This document shows, piece by piece, positions 1 through 11,946 of a DNA stretch of 64,000 nucleotides. The DNA lies in contig NW_006917093.1 in assembly GCF_000516985.1 (NCBI RefSeq), positions 930,001 to 994,000 of the forward strand, in the 5' to 3' direction. The notes under the pieces were generated by a model. The model was not told the origin of the DNA, made no database searches, and worked only from the letters and a program-made list of their open reading frames with translations. Made by a program: the position numbers and the translations under genes. The stretch's first letter is position 1. Every line of letters starts with the position of its first letter. Source of the DNA: Pestalotiopsis fici W106-1. Its lineage: Eukaryota; Ascomycota; Sordariomycetes; Amphisphaeriales; Sporocadaceae.

Positions 1-2411
1 TTGATGGCAGACTCCTCTAGGTCGTGGGGGTTGATAGGCCGTTGAGTATCTTTGGCTTTTTCGACGTAGCCGGCCAATACCTCCAATTGACGGATCATGA
101 TCTCGGTCTGGGTGTCTAATACCGAGACGGTCTTTCTCTTCTCCTCTAGGCGCTCGCTAATTCGAAGCAGGTCCTTCTCGCTGGAAAACTGCCTCTCCAG
201 CTCTGCCACTCTTTGCTCGGAATTTCTGAGCCTGCGCTTCAGGACAGCAGCGTCGTCATGTACGGCAAGCGATTGGGAACTGGAATTGTCGAGTGTTTGC
301 AAGTTGGAAGGATCCTCTGCGAGTGGGGTTTTTGGCCAGCGTGGTGAGGCAGTTGTGCGCGTTGATTCACTGACACTTCGGGTGTGGCCGATCCGGGGCA
401 GGTTGTTGTTCTGTTCAGCGCTGCCGGTGCGGCCATGGCGCACAGCATTCGAGACACGACGAAGAATGGATGATGAGCCTTCATCCGTCCCCAAAATGCG
501 TGCCAGGTCTTCCTCCATACTAAAGTCTCCACCGGCACTCCATCTTGGCAATTTCGGCGATGTTTTGGGCTCGGTTATCTCCTGCTGTCCAGAGTTCTCT
601 TTTCCACTGGAAACTGACGGTGGCACAGGCGGTGCTCGAGGGGTCATATACGAGTCGCTCAACTTCGCCTCTGGTTGCGGCCGAGGTGGTGGGATCGGGG
701 GAGGTAAATCCTCGGAAGCCTTGCGCGGCCTCGTTGTCCCTTAAAATGGGGTTCAGTTGGGAGGTTTTACGGAGGTGAGAATCATGAGCTACTACATACC
801 GTTGGTTGTGCGTGAAGCCGAAGGTGGCAACTCTTTCCTTGCGATCGGCCTCGTGGGGTTTGGAGAGCTGACAGATTCGTTGGATCGAACCTCATCGTCA
901 TCCCTAAGACGAGAGTCCTGAGAGCTGCGCGGTGTGCCAATTTTATCCGTCGGCTGCCGCAATTGGGTTAAATCGTGCAGCCCGCCAGAAGATTGTGAGG
1001 CACTTCTTGCATTTACCTTTTTGCTTTTGGGTGCTTCCTGCAGCTTGAAATCCTCGTTCGCTTGGGTTTTGCCATTTGTGGTCGAAGAAGTCTTTGGTTG
1101 TGCCGGCTTATCAGTCTTGGGAGCTTTAGACAACCTCCTTGAAGCATCTTTGGGTGGTGGACTTTCGTAGTCGGAAGAGGTCTGGCGTGGCTTCTCCTGA
1201 AAGGCAATATGGGGAGTCGATGATTGAGATTGCTCGCGTCGTCTAGTTGGCTCAGGATCAGCCTTGGGAATGCTGAAATAATCCTTCTCCTTTCTTGAGC
1301 TTGCAGTAGATGTCATGTTCTCGTTGATCGATCTCGAAGGAGTAGCGGTACTGGGGCTGGGGTCAAGGGCCACGGGAATGAAAAATCCATGGTCATCAGC
1401 GGTGGCATTGCTGGCGACATCGCTCCCGCCATAATGAGATGAGTTGCGGTTCTGTCGATAGGTGGCCTGCGGCAACGAGAGCCCGCTGTCTTTTTCCCTG
1501 TGGTCTGCCACCCGTTCTGGAGATCGGGCCGGTCGCGAGCTGCTCCGTGACGAAGAGTCGCGGTGAGGATACGAGGGTCTGGGGCGTGGAGAAAGTTCGG
1601 TTGGTGTATCAGAATCGGGGTCGACACGATCGTTCGAGAAGGCGCCATTTGGAATGGCATTCGGCGGCAGCGCTGGCAGGCTCTTATCCACAATCATTGG
1701 CGAACCGTCTTTTTCTCGCGACTTTGCCTGTGCAGCTGCTTTTGATTTTTTTCGACGTCTGGCCATGAGCGACTCGTGACAGCTCATGCAAAAGATACCC
1801 TGTGAAGTTCTGGCATATCGCAAATTTTCAATCTTCCTTTTACAGTTTCGACATCGAAAGCAGGCTGCGCAGAAAGCCTGGTCCCCCGTAAGGATGGCCA
1901 GATCCTCGATTTTGTTGTTGCATGCGCTGCAACTATATGTGCAGTTATTGCAAATTAGGGAACCGTCTCCCAAGAGTAGCAAGTTCGCATCCGAGTCAAG
2001 GAGGGTGCCGCAGGTGTTGCATCGGAAGCAGTTGAGATGCCATCGATTGCCCGCTGAAAGAACATGGTTAGAAAAACTGCGATCAAGGACTGACATTGAA
2101 GGGAGGACAAGAAGAAGAGAGGGGGAAAGGAGGGTAGTTGTGATAGATACTATGATCGCGGAAAGAAATGCGACAATCGAGCGAAACAAACAGCACGCGA
2201 AAGAATATAATCAGTTTGCCTTGTATAGTCGGACTTACCCAGCTCAAATGCTTTACCCTCCTCTAAAATCTATCGTCGGTGCATCACCAGTCAGTGACAT
2301 GGGACCTCAAAGAAAGGGCTCAAGTGTTGCAGGGTTGGGTCATACCTCTCCACAGCCTTTGCAGGGGAAGCTCTCCTCACTCTCCATCGGACTCTCCAAA
2401 TAGTCATCCAT
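1..2411 (-). CDS. LIM-domain protein, probable Rho GTPase-activating protein (Rga1-like), C-terminus beyond window
   Basis: The start codon is at 2411-2409, where the first exon (2346-2411) encodes residues beginning MDDYLESP and ends in the first Cys pair of a LIM domain (CKGCGE). A tiny second exon and the third exon from about 2052 restore EGKAFELAGNRWH and complete two tandem LIM zinc domains; later pairs read CFRCNTC, CNNC and CSAC, then a CFRCRNC set. A long Ser/Pro/Arg-rich disordered linker follows. The next intron starts at 799 and the frame resumes near 745 with a proline-rich segment. A heptad-like coiled coil then runs to position 1 (about 180-1). Two N-terminal LIM domains, a linker and a coiled coil are the layout of fungal Rga1-type proteins, in which a RhoGAP domain acting on Cdc42/Rho GTPases in polarity comes last. 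That domain would lie left of the window, so the GAP assignment is inference. Confidence 0.78.
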
Positions 2412-4187
2412 TGTTACGATTCACGCGGATCCCGATCACCAGCAGTCGATGAATAGTTTCATACAGCCAGTGGTTCTGGCAATCGAGGGGCGGTCTGAGA
2501 GCGACGACGTGTGGCCTCAATGTGGTCGGAAGAGCCAGCAATGAAGAAAAGAGCGATCAGAGCACCATGGATACGATGGTCAATGGGCTGCCAGTTTTGG
2601 GGAAGAGGCGAAGCGATAGAGAACCCGCGACAAGAAAACAAGCCGGTTGTTTAAGACTGAAGCGAAGGACGTCCGAGAAGTATGGTACTATATGGTAAGG
2701 AGAGTCTGATCTCTTTGTCGGTCGGGAGGCCCGTCCGTTGGTGGTATGTACTCGTCAGGTTTGGGCGCACGGGGGAGATGTGGTAATGTATTCCCGTACG
2801 AAGGGTCAACTAGGAACCCCAAGTGCAGACAGATATGTAGTAGCAGTTGCTCCTTTGACGATTGATGACCGTGAGGTGCGCGCTCGGTCTAGGTCGGTGC
2901 AGAGGGTAAAACTAACAGCATCCAAGCCGCTGTTGCTGAATGATATAAGTATAGGATGCGTCCGTCTACTATGTCGAGACAGGCGACCTACGGCGGCGAC
3001 AAGAAAGACGACGATGAGAATGAGGTCGACAAGGACAACAGACGGCGAGAGCGACGACAGTGACGAATCGAAGCGTGCCTCACTTACTCAGGGTCTGGCG
3101 GAAAGCTACGCTGCCATGCTGCTTGCTTGCTGGCTGCTGCTGCTGCTACTGCTCGCTCGTGCATTACATGTCTGTCAATCAAAAAATCTCAAGTCTTATG
3201 CCCCAATCTTTCTGTTTAAGGGGAAGAGGGGGAACTGCAGCAGGGCTCCAAGGAGCAACAGTGTGAGCCGCGCAGGCAGAAGACTGTGCTGGGCGAGGGT
3301 CTTTAGTGCCAAATGTGGATGCTCCCAGGTCCTCATCGGCCAGGTGGCGTGGCTAAAGGCTCGTCTTTTCCCCCTAGTCGCTAAGGTAAGTTAGGCCTTC
3401 ATCCCAGACATTCGTCAGGGGGTGTTCGACGTTCTACATGTACTATTCTGGAAAATGTCAGGGTCAGGGTGCTGTCAAGTGTCATGGACAAATATGCTGC
3501 AAGAAGCGAATGATTATAATACAACTGGCGGTCTACAATACATGTACAGAGTATTCACGGTAAACCTTTGTCCATCCACGTCGCGTATATACTTTCAACA
3601 TCTTTCTTCATGTACAAACGGATGGCATACCTTGGGCTTCTCGAACGCTGCAGCCGTTTGGATTCTTCTTGACATTTTTGGGATCTCTGGCAGGAAGGTA
3701 ACTATAATTGCCATGTGCCAAGCAGCATTGACATCAGCATCCTCCGCAATGCTGATTCGGATGATTCCTTCCCCCCCTTATATGCTAGAGAGGAACAAGT
3801 CAACTAGATGCCAGAAGAGTAATCAGTAATATCAACCCGTATGTATTTAAGTCTTGGGATACGTGTCTGGCGTATGTGGCATGGATCTGGCTTGAAATTG
3901 ATCCTCCTCGTAATCTTGAATTCGGGAAAAGTAGTTTAAGGTTGTCCTTGCCATGACTCTGTTCTGGAACCTTTTTCTGGCTGCAGGAACAAGCAGCGCG
4001 GTAATTTTAGTGCAACTGTCTTTCTTTACTGTCCCAGCCTTCCATCCTAAAGTCCGAATTTCTTTTTCTCCAGCTAGTTCGTCTCATAAAACGCTCAGGA
4101 ACAGTATTGCTAAAGGTGGTGCTCTCCGTACTCCCCGCGGAAGAACACTAGCTTGCAACTAGGTAGACTACCGTCAAGGGGCTGTTC

Positions 4188-4218
4188 TTTTTTTTTTTTT
4201 TTTNTTTTTTTTTTTTTT
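4188..4218. repeat. poly-T tract interrupted by an N
   Basis: About thirty consecutive T residues are broken only by the single undetermined base at 4204. This is the only N in the window. It most likely marks an assembly or base-calling ambiguity in a homopolymer, so the true length is uncertain. Confidence 0.9.
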
Positions 4219-5596
4219 AACACCTCGAGTACACAGGTAACGTTCTTGGAAGAAATCATAAAGAGAGACACTCGAGCCGCTGACAACTTCGTTTTACCGC
4301 TCATCTATCCGCTCTGACAGATAAATGACTCTGTTTGTGCTCCCGTCGTCAATTGGATACCTGACCATACAATAATAGCTTTCTTTACTGGCTGGCTGCT
4401 CCTCATCAGGGGTGACGCAATCCATCACGGCGAGCACAGCCATACTAGTTATACTTTGTAAACAGTCCAGTTACTGGGCTCACGATTTAACCCGTCTAGC
4501 TCCTAGCCCGGCAGCCTACGTATCATCTGGTTCTGCCGGGAAAATAGAAAATGAACGGGCGTGACAGCAAAAAGGAGTGAGTGCTGGGCTGGAAACTCAG
4601 ATACTGTGCTGCGCTCACATCATATCGTTTCGTGGCAGTAAACATGTCCAACCACCGACCAAAGATTAGAACGCTGCTGTGGCGCTGCTCTTGATCAAAC
4701 CGAAGGTCCCGTGAGACTAGAGAATATGTGCTACCACTATATTAATAGCATCGGAGGAATGACCTTTGCCTTGGCTCAAAACTCTCCAGTCATTTGTTCC
4801 TGTTTGACGGCCACCACATTTTCTGAGTCGTGGCTCATAACGCAACAACGGACTTGGCCCGGGTGACGCCTCCCTCTGCGCCGTCGTCTGCGTCTGGTCA
4901 GCCAATTGCCAAAATAATAATAAAAGAACAAGCAAACAAACATTTGCAATTGCCAACAGCACAAATCAGGGACAAATAAATGGCAGATCCAATGGGCGCA
5001 GGTCCGTGTAGTGCACAGCCGTCCATCCTCTATTGCCTAGATATTGGCAGGTGGGTATTTGTATTTCTACAATCTACTTGGAACCCCTGTGCCGGGACCA
5101 CCTTGGCACCACAATCTGAAAATCAGACGCCATCGAGCGTTGCAGCAGGCCCAACGTACGTTCTGGCCCAATATGATCGACAATCAGATCGCATATGGCG
5201 CTTTGCTTCAACGGTTGACGGGCTGATATCGAGGGCCGGAGCCCGGATCACGAAATGATTCCCCGGCACAGCTATTCGGACTTCCTACTTGACCCTGACA
5301 GTCGCACTCATGTCTTGAATTCCCTGCACATCATTCCATGACATGTCATCGTGTTGGCAAGAGGACAACAACAATCACAACGACGACAAAAACAAAAACA
5401 AATAGAGCCCCCATTCAAGCTACCTAGGACTATCTTACGTTCGGTACTGGCTGCTTCTCTCCATGCGTTGGCACTCCACATACTGGATTGCACCTCGTCA
5501 ACGTCCTGTTCCTCTTCTATGCATTCCACGGATGGCCCGACTGACTTTTCCCAGTAGAGGACGCACAGCAGGCTCACCAAGGTCCTCCTACACCAC

Positions 5597-5621
5597 ACTG
5601 CACTGCACTGCACTGCACTGC
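5597..5621. repeat. (CACTG)n pentanucleotide microsatellite
   Basis: About five consecutive copies of the pentamer CACTG lie in non-coding DNA, ending just before a CTGTG sequence. No gene is interrupted. Confidence 0.85.
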
Positions 5622-5819
5622 TGTGTACATCGTCTGCTCCGTGCCTTGTCATTACAGGACAGGGGTCAGCTATAAAATTCGCGAATCGCTACAGGCACTG
5701 AGAAAAAACTCCACGGTCTCAAATGTTTCAGTTACAGTGCCTCCACTCCACCACACCCAGGCACTTGAGAAGCCACCATGCGGCACATGCCAAGCGAAAC
5801 GGAACTACTAGGATTCCTA

Positions 5820-5843
5820 GGCTGGTGATGCTTCTCACCAGCC
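5820..5843. other. perfect 9-bp inverted repeat with 6-nt loop
   Basis: GGCTGGTGA (5820-5828) is followed by a six-base loop and its exact reverse complement TCACCAGCC (5835-5843). The stem is GC-rich and would form a stable hairpin in RNA. It sits in gene-poor DNA and is followed by a C-run. No known RNA family was recognised. Confidence 0.6.
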
Positions 5844-8130
5844 CCCCCTGGTAGCATACACAGTGTCTCTTGTTGGAGGGGCTGTGGACAGCGTGCTAAC
5901 AAGTATGAAGTACTTTGTACACCAATTCATGCTACGTGGAATACAGAAAGACCCATGAAAATCATATTCATTCTCTTGCCCAAGTGACAGTCGCATTCCA
6001 GCATCTTCTCATAAACTCAAGTTCACCAAGTGCAATTTGGCAATGCCGGCAGTCTGCCCCTTCAAGTCACTGGTCTCCCCACTCCTTGCTGGAAGCATAG
6101 CACACTATGTTCGATGACTAAGGCTTTGCGATTCTATACTATTCGGATTATTGTATCCTAGTCGTTCTGGATCGCAGCTATTTAGAATGACTGCTGCGTA
6201 CTAGTAAGATGTGCCAGACGATATCTTTCCATGCCAGTTCTCGGAGTGCCTATACAGTATGAGGTTACACGCTTCCCACACACCCTCTATCGTGCAGCCA
6301 ACTGATATCTAGTTGCATCTGATTTGGGTGGCTGCAAGATAAACAACAACATCGACGGAGCGTCAAGTACTTGCACCTTGCACCGGAGCAACTATTACGC
6401 CCGGCACGTATATACAAGCAGTGCCCATCCCTTCCAAGAGGTTCAGAATCGGAACAGGTCAGCGTCTCCAGATATATCGGTTCTGCCAGGAATGCCTTTA
6501 TTTCTCAAGAGCAATTTCGGTTGCATTTGTGTAGAATATCTACCTTGTGATATTTCGCAAACGACTTACACAATCTACTTTTACAGTCGATATTGTCACG
6601 CGGCATGTTCTGCAGTCAGCCTGGGTTATCCAAATCTGAACCATCATGCACCAATTTCTCATGTTTCTCATGTTTCCAGCAGGAGAGACGTTTTAACTTT
6701 GGTAACAACATTCATTCTAGGCTGCCAGGCACTTCCGATTGGTCTCTCATTGGCTATACCCCCCAAGCCTTAACACCCTCAGCCGATAATAAGTCGACTG
6801 CCTGCACGGAACCCGGAGCATTGATTGCCTATTATAGCTCAGTATCCTCGTTGACGCATCATCCCCTTGGCCTCGAGCAAGTTTTCAGTCGCCCGAGGGC
6901 AAGCAAGGCACGGCAAATGATGGTCTCATTTCCTGAGAGTTTGTCTGGCAAATACTGAGCCGTGTATGAATTTCGGAACTTGCTCATCCACGAGGTCGCT
7001 CGAAGCTTGGCGAGTCCTTGCCATTGTGATGCAATTGGCATTCTAGTGATTCCATGTCTGACAAATTCCCATGGCCTTGTTGTGTGCGAAAAAACACACG
7101 CAGCTGGAGAATACTACCAAGGATTTGAATCGAGTATACGAAGCAGGGGACCCGTTCACGGAACCAGGGTGACCTAACGGGCTACGTCGTTCCAATAAAG
7201 ACAGCTTGGAGCGAGCAACGTGAGTGACCGTTGAAACAATCATGGCGTATAAGCAATCTCGCCTGGTGAGAACTATGAGGGGAGTATAGTAACACGAAGG
7301 ACCAGGCACGACGCAATCACATGTTTTGCCCAATGTAGCAAACGGGGCCCGTTACGAAAAGCACTTTTAGCTGATACTCGTTCCGTCTGTACCTGCATGA
7401 GTTCGCCCCCTCTTTGACTTTTCTTTTTTCTTCTTTGAGATCTCGCCATTTTGATCATTTTTGTTTACTGTGTGCCACAGAACATGCCGGGTTGCCAGTA
7501 TGCCTACCTATTTGCCCGGTAGCTGCACCTAGATAAGTGAAGTGCAGTGCAATGCTCAAGTCATGGCCAGAATATATTGACCCATCTGTCAAACCTGCAG
7601 CAGCCGCTCGTGAGACTGTCTCTGTGTCGCGCAGACGAGCAGTGGCATTTTCCAAATCCACCAATCCCGCCTTGTAGGGGACAGGAGGGAAAAGACGCGA
7701 TACGGCAACAGTAACGGACCACGAAACAGCGAGCTACACAAATCCTCTCTCGTGACCATTCCGAAATGCGACCCAGCTTCAGAGGAGCAGCAAAGACGAT
7801 CTTCGGGGAGGGGCGCCCTCTGCAAGAGAATAAGCCACGCAAATGCAAGATTGCAGCCTCAGTCTGCACTGAATTTTCGTACGCCATGTCACGACATGAT
7901 CCATTTCATGCGCCAGCCATGTACGAAGCACCCATTCATAGTAAGTACCCGGCCTGCGTCTACCCGAACCCCCTTTCCTTCTCACCGCGTGCGTGTTTTT
8001 GGCTGTTGTGCGCCTGTCGCCTGTTCGTCGTGTCGTAGCACAATCGCTTCCTCTTTTTTGCGCAACCCTCGAATTCTCGCCTCGAAGAGAGAGGGGAAAA
8101 GAAACAAAATTCTCCGATTCAAATCCCACG

Positions 8131-8241
8131 ATGGGCTTGTCGGACCCGAACGGGGGAGCCAACTTTGGTGGCGCCCACGGTAAGCCCCCCCAGATTAATA
8201 CCCCTGCTGCTCGCAAGGAACGCCTCCATCCCGACCCATAG
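8131..8241 (+). CDS. possible very small gene or first exon, unknown
   Basis: An ATG at 8131 follows a C/T-rich, A-terminated leader (about 7960-8130) of the kind seen before highly expressed fungal genes. It opens a frame beginning MGLSDPNGGANFGGAHG. A consensus 5' splice site (GTAAGC) follows at about 8180. Read without splicing, the frame closes at the TAG ending at 8241 and gives 36 residues. I could not find a downstream exon that continues the frame convincingly. It may be a real small protein, the first exon of a short gene, or chance. Confidence 0.25.
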   Translation: MGLSDPNGGANFGGAHGKPPQINTPAARKERLHPDP

Positions 8242-9594
8242 GGGTCCTGGGGTATCCTCCTCTGCTACTGTAACATCGTGCATCGCCTAGATAGCACAAG
8301 GCAGACAAGTGCTTACTTTCATTATCTATCGCGTTTTGTTTTGGTTGTTGTTGTTCTTTTCGAGTCCTCGGTACCAATTCCGTGGTTTCAAGTGCTTCTC
8401 AGCTCGTCATGTATAAAGTCGTCTTGCATATCCTGTACATTCTGATACATTTGTTGATTATATCTTCCCCGACCCAAGGACCGTGAGCTTACACAAGTGG
8501 TTCTCACGTGTTAAAAAGTACCCGGTCATGTACAAAGCAGTTTGACATTTGCTTCTGTTTTACCAAGTAGTCTTGTCGACACAAAATAACCACGCGAGCT
8601 GCTCTTCTGGTCGGGCTGCTGGTAGAAAAAGAACTCCACATCCGATATCTCTCTTGCCCGGGATATATAGTATATAATACTACTGTTTTCAGCCTCAAAT
8701 GCATGCACCGCTAGCTCCACCCTCCTCTTTAGGAAAGTCGGGCGCAAGTGCTTGTTTTTGAACTACCACTTTGGCTGCGTCCGCGTTTCCTTTTCATCTC
8801 CTCCAAGACTTGTGAGGCACTGACTTGGTTCGGTATCTTCCGTAAGTTATGCGCGTCATGTCGTTGGTGTGTCTCGCGAATCTGCAGTGTTGAGTCGGGC
8901 TAAATGGAGGTCAATGGTGGTTATATTTTAGAAATTGCCTGATACAGGGACTTGAGAGAACTCCATAGGGGAAGGAAGATTGCCAGTCTCGAAGACGACA
9001 AGTGAGACCCTACGTCGAGAATTGATTTTAAGAAGAGAGATATGAACGATTCAAATTTACTCGCAGACACAACATTGGATCATGAGTAGGTAGATATAAC
9101 CAATATAACACTGTTTGCAACATCAAGGTCAAACCGCTTGGGGGTGATACTTTGCGCCTTCAGTTGTGATTAAATGAAGCAATTCGGTCGTGACCACCGA
9201 GTCAAGTATTGAGTGAAGTTGTTTCTATCGTCCAAAGAGCATCTTGATTGGACACAATCGACCGCTTTCGAGAATGTGCATTGTAGTTGCAAAGTGGTGG
9301 CTTTCAAGTCCCATTGAGGTCGATACATGAAAACTCTTTCCAGAATTGTTCGACTCGCAGCCTTGAAGAGAGCAGTTGCCAATTATACAATGTGCGGAAA
9401 AGGGGGAAGCCACCATGGGCTCAACTAGATGGGTCAACACGCCAACTAATGGCGACAACAGGTCACTTTGGGCATACATTCTTGGGAACATCATCATCTA
9501 TCATCAGTTGACTCCGTGCTGCTTCCTACCTTTTCACACCACCAGCACAATCTATCTTATTACCTACTATACTTAGCTAAATTCATCCCTTCTC

Positions 9595-11217
9595 ATGCCC
9601 ATACGCCCTCCAAACTTTGAACCAGTCTTTCGATTGTGGTCTCCAAGCGCAGGCTCAACCGCAGGAGAAACAATGCCTACCTCAACTCAAGGTTCGTCTG
9701 CGCCAAAGTATGGCGCGTCTGACTGATTTGATAACCCTGCTGAGCCAGACATAGATCATCTTGCTTCCCCATCTACTCCCAAGCCTGCGGCTGGCTGCGA
9801 TTGGGATGGCGACAAGGCTGAGCCCGAGCTTGACGACCTCGCCTACCAACATGCCCCCAGGGAGCCTATACCTACTCCACAAGTTCCGCGCACCCCTTCG
9901 CCCGGTAAGATATTGGAGTTGCTCCAAGTGCTTCAATGAACTGATTGGATGAAACATAGAAGCACTGCCGTCCCCATTAGTTGACCAGCCGGTAAGGACC
10001 CTACCGTGAGCCATCGATAATCGTCAAAGCTGATCAACCCACCAAGGCCATACCGTCGGTCAAAGGCTCGCCTCCACAAGAGCCTGCTATCCATGAGCCA
10101 GCACCCGTAGTTGACTCTAGACTTGAGTGGCACCAAAAGCATCATGCAGAGAAAGAGAAAGCCCACGATGAGAGGCATAGAGCAAGAGCACAGGGAGACA
10201 CGGCGAGAAGAGAGCTCAAGAAGAAGGAAAAGTCTGAGCGCAAAGCTCGAGAGCGGGCTCGACGCGAGTCGCGCAAAAGAGAGAGGCAAGAGAGGAAGTC
10301 CAGAAAGAGCGAAACGAAAGAACCCAGAAAGCCTTCTGTGGGAGCCCGACTCAAGGAAAAAGTAGAGAGCGAATTGCAAGTGCTGGCTGATGAGTTGACG
10401 CACGGCATTCGCAAGATCCTGCCCAGTTCTGATACCCCAAAGCTTCCAAAGTCTCAGGATCAGCAGCATGAGGGACCGATGCCATTAGACCCCCTTGCAC
10501 ATCAGGACGACACATTCACGCGAGACAAGGAGATTGTCCAGGCAGCAAAGAATGCAGATGACATTGCCATGAGCCTTGGTATGTGACATCACTTTCCTCA
10601 TTACCTCATATGCAAAGTGCATCGGCAAGTGTGTCATCACCATGACCAGCAACAATATCAATCTACAAGACTCGGATACTGACGAGAGAAGCAAGGTCAT
10701 GACGGGGCTTCAGATCGACGTCCGGCAAGTCGTATACTCGAGTCCGCTCCCAAACACTCAAACAAAAAGTTAGTCTGGATATGCAATAAGACTTGAAGCA
10801 CTTATTTTCCCTAACAAAAACACAGGAAACCTCAGAATGCGGCCGATGGTCAAGATAAGTCAGCTCAGCACGATATCCATTCGAGTCCTGTTGCCGATAA
10901 ATATGAATGTGGCCATACAAAGGACGTGTAAGTCTGCCCGAGGATCAGACATTGATTTTGTGAAATACTGATACCTCCGGAATAGGGCTGACGGTGACTC
11001 ATCAACTGCACACAACAAAGGCGAGATCATCGATGTACAACACAAGAGCCAGCCAGTTGCACCCGGTATGTTGAAACGTGCAAACTGTCTCTGTGGTGCT
11101 CTACCGCCAACTCCCTCTGAGTATGCCGCCGACGAACCTGTCGCTGTTCTCACACCCCGAATTGACACGCCAGGTCACGAAGATCCCTTTCCTACTGACC
11201 CTTGGGATAAAAAATGA
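9595..11217 (+). CDS. unrecognised highly charged, mostly disordered protein (7 exons, 410 aa)
   Basis: I assembled seven exons: 9595-9691, 9749-9904, 9960-9991, 10047-10578, 10687-10768, 10826-10927 and 10986-11217. Each intron has GT-AG borders, and the total of 1233 nt is one open frame of 410 residues ending in TGA. The N-terminal third is rich in Pro, Asp and Glu. Residues of roughly 115-190 form a dense Arg/Lys/Glu/His block likely to be a long single helix or coiled coil and to contain nuclear-localisation-like basic clusters. The C-terminal part is again acidic and proline-rich and ends near PTDPWDKK. I see no signal peptide, membrane segment or catalytic motif. The composition would fit a scaffold or RNA/chromatin-associated protein, but that is only a guess. 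The exon structure is well supported; the function is unknown. Confidence 0.7.
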
Positions 11218-11946
11218 GTACTAGCTGGTTGCTTATTGGAATCTTGGCCTCAAATCAAAGGCGAACCATGCATTCATTCTGGTTTTGATCATAGGCGTTG
11301 TCGTCGGGTTACAAGATTGAACTCTCTGTTTATATAAATTGGCTGCTTCTTTCTGTCGTGGGGTTTAATCAAAGTCAGTCACAGACTTGCTCTTTAATGA
11401 TCTTTCGATGATCAGAACAAGAGCGGGGGTGCTTGTCACGCATATTTCCATTGGCGGTAAGAGTTTGGTAGTTGGCTGATGTGGAAAACTGTTTGGAGTG
11501 GCCTGGATTGGCATCGTATTGGAGATTCGGAAACACCAGGCGTGGATTATTCTTCTCGCATGACCGCACACGCGATTACATGAATAAATAGAAAGATTGC
11601 TATATGAGACGGTTTTATGCTCATGCTCGAATTCTTGAAGGTCTATGTCTGATCCTGAAATTGCCATTCATCGGGCGTGTCTATGCCAGAATCATGGGCA
11701 ACAAGCTCCTCTCGCTCATGTTTATACAGCCTGGGGTAATCTCATCAAACTCGATGACCTAGGCCATGGGCCCCCCACCTCTCGAGAGGATATATTTGTG
11801 CCCCATTGTCAGGATTAAGGCGATCCAGCCGGTATTGGCTCTGTTGTACGAGGATCTGTTTGCTAGCTTCCCATAACTCCTATGCTTGTTAGAATCCCAA
11901 ACACTCGTTTCCATTATTCATTGGCCGATATTGAACATCAGAGTCT
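11218..11946. other. intergenic, convergent gene ends
   Basis: This stretch lies between the 3' ends of the charged unknown gene (+) and the ubiquitin hydrolase gene (-). It should hold both 3' UTRs. Nothing else was recognised. Confidence 0.6.

Larger units (their letters stand above)
2412..9594. other. gene-poor tract, 7.2 kb
   Basis: I see no gene I can support with confidence. Open frames are short, overlap on both strands and lack recognisable protein motifs or consistent splice signals. The left part must hold the promoter of the LIM-domain gene. The tract contains a poly-T run with an undetermined base (4188-4218), a (CACTG)n run (about 5597-5621), a perfect hairpin (5820-5843), and a C/T-rich leader-like stretch (about 7960-8130) in front of a possible tiny gene at 8131. 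A long non-coding transcript or a decayed element cannot be excluded from sequence alone. Confidence 0.6.

Noticed and set aside
2738..3394. Plus-strand open frame of 218 codons upstream of the LIM-domain gene
   Set aside because: Composition is erratic, with a Leu/Ala run from a CTG repeat. No domain or splice signals were seen, and it overlaps the expected promoter of the divergent gene.
8105..8135. T-arm-like sequence GATTCAAATCCC
   Set aside because: It lacks the GTTC start of a B box, and there is no A box or acceptor stem upstream.
7779..8216. Minus-strand open frame of 145 codons
   Set aside because: It is the antisense of a C/T-rich leader-like stretch, is Arg-rich through composition only, and shows no motif.
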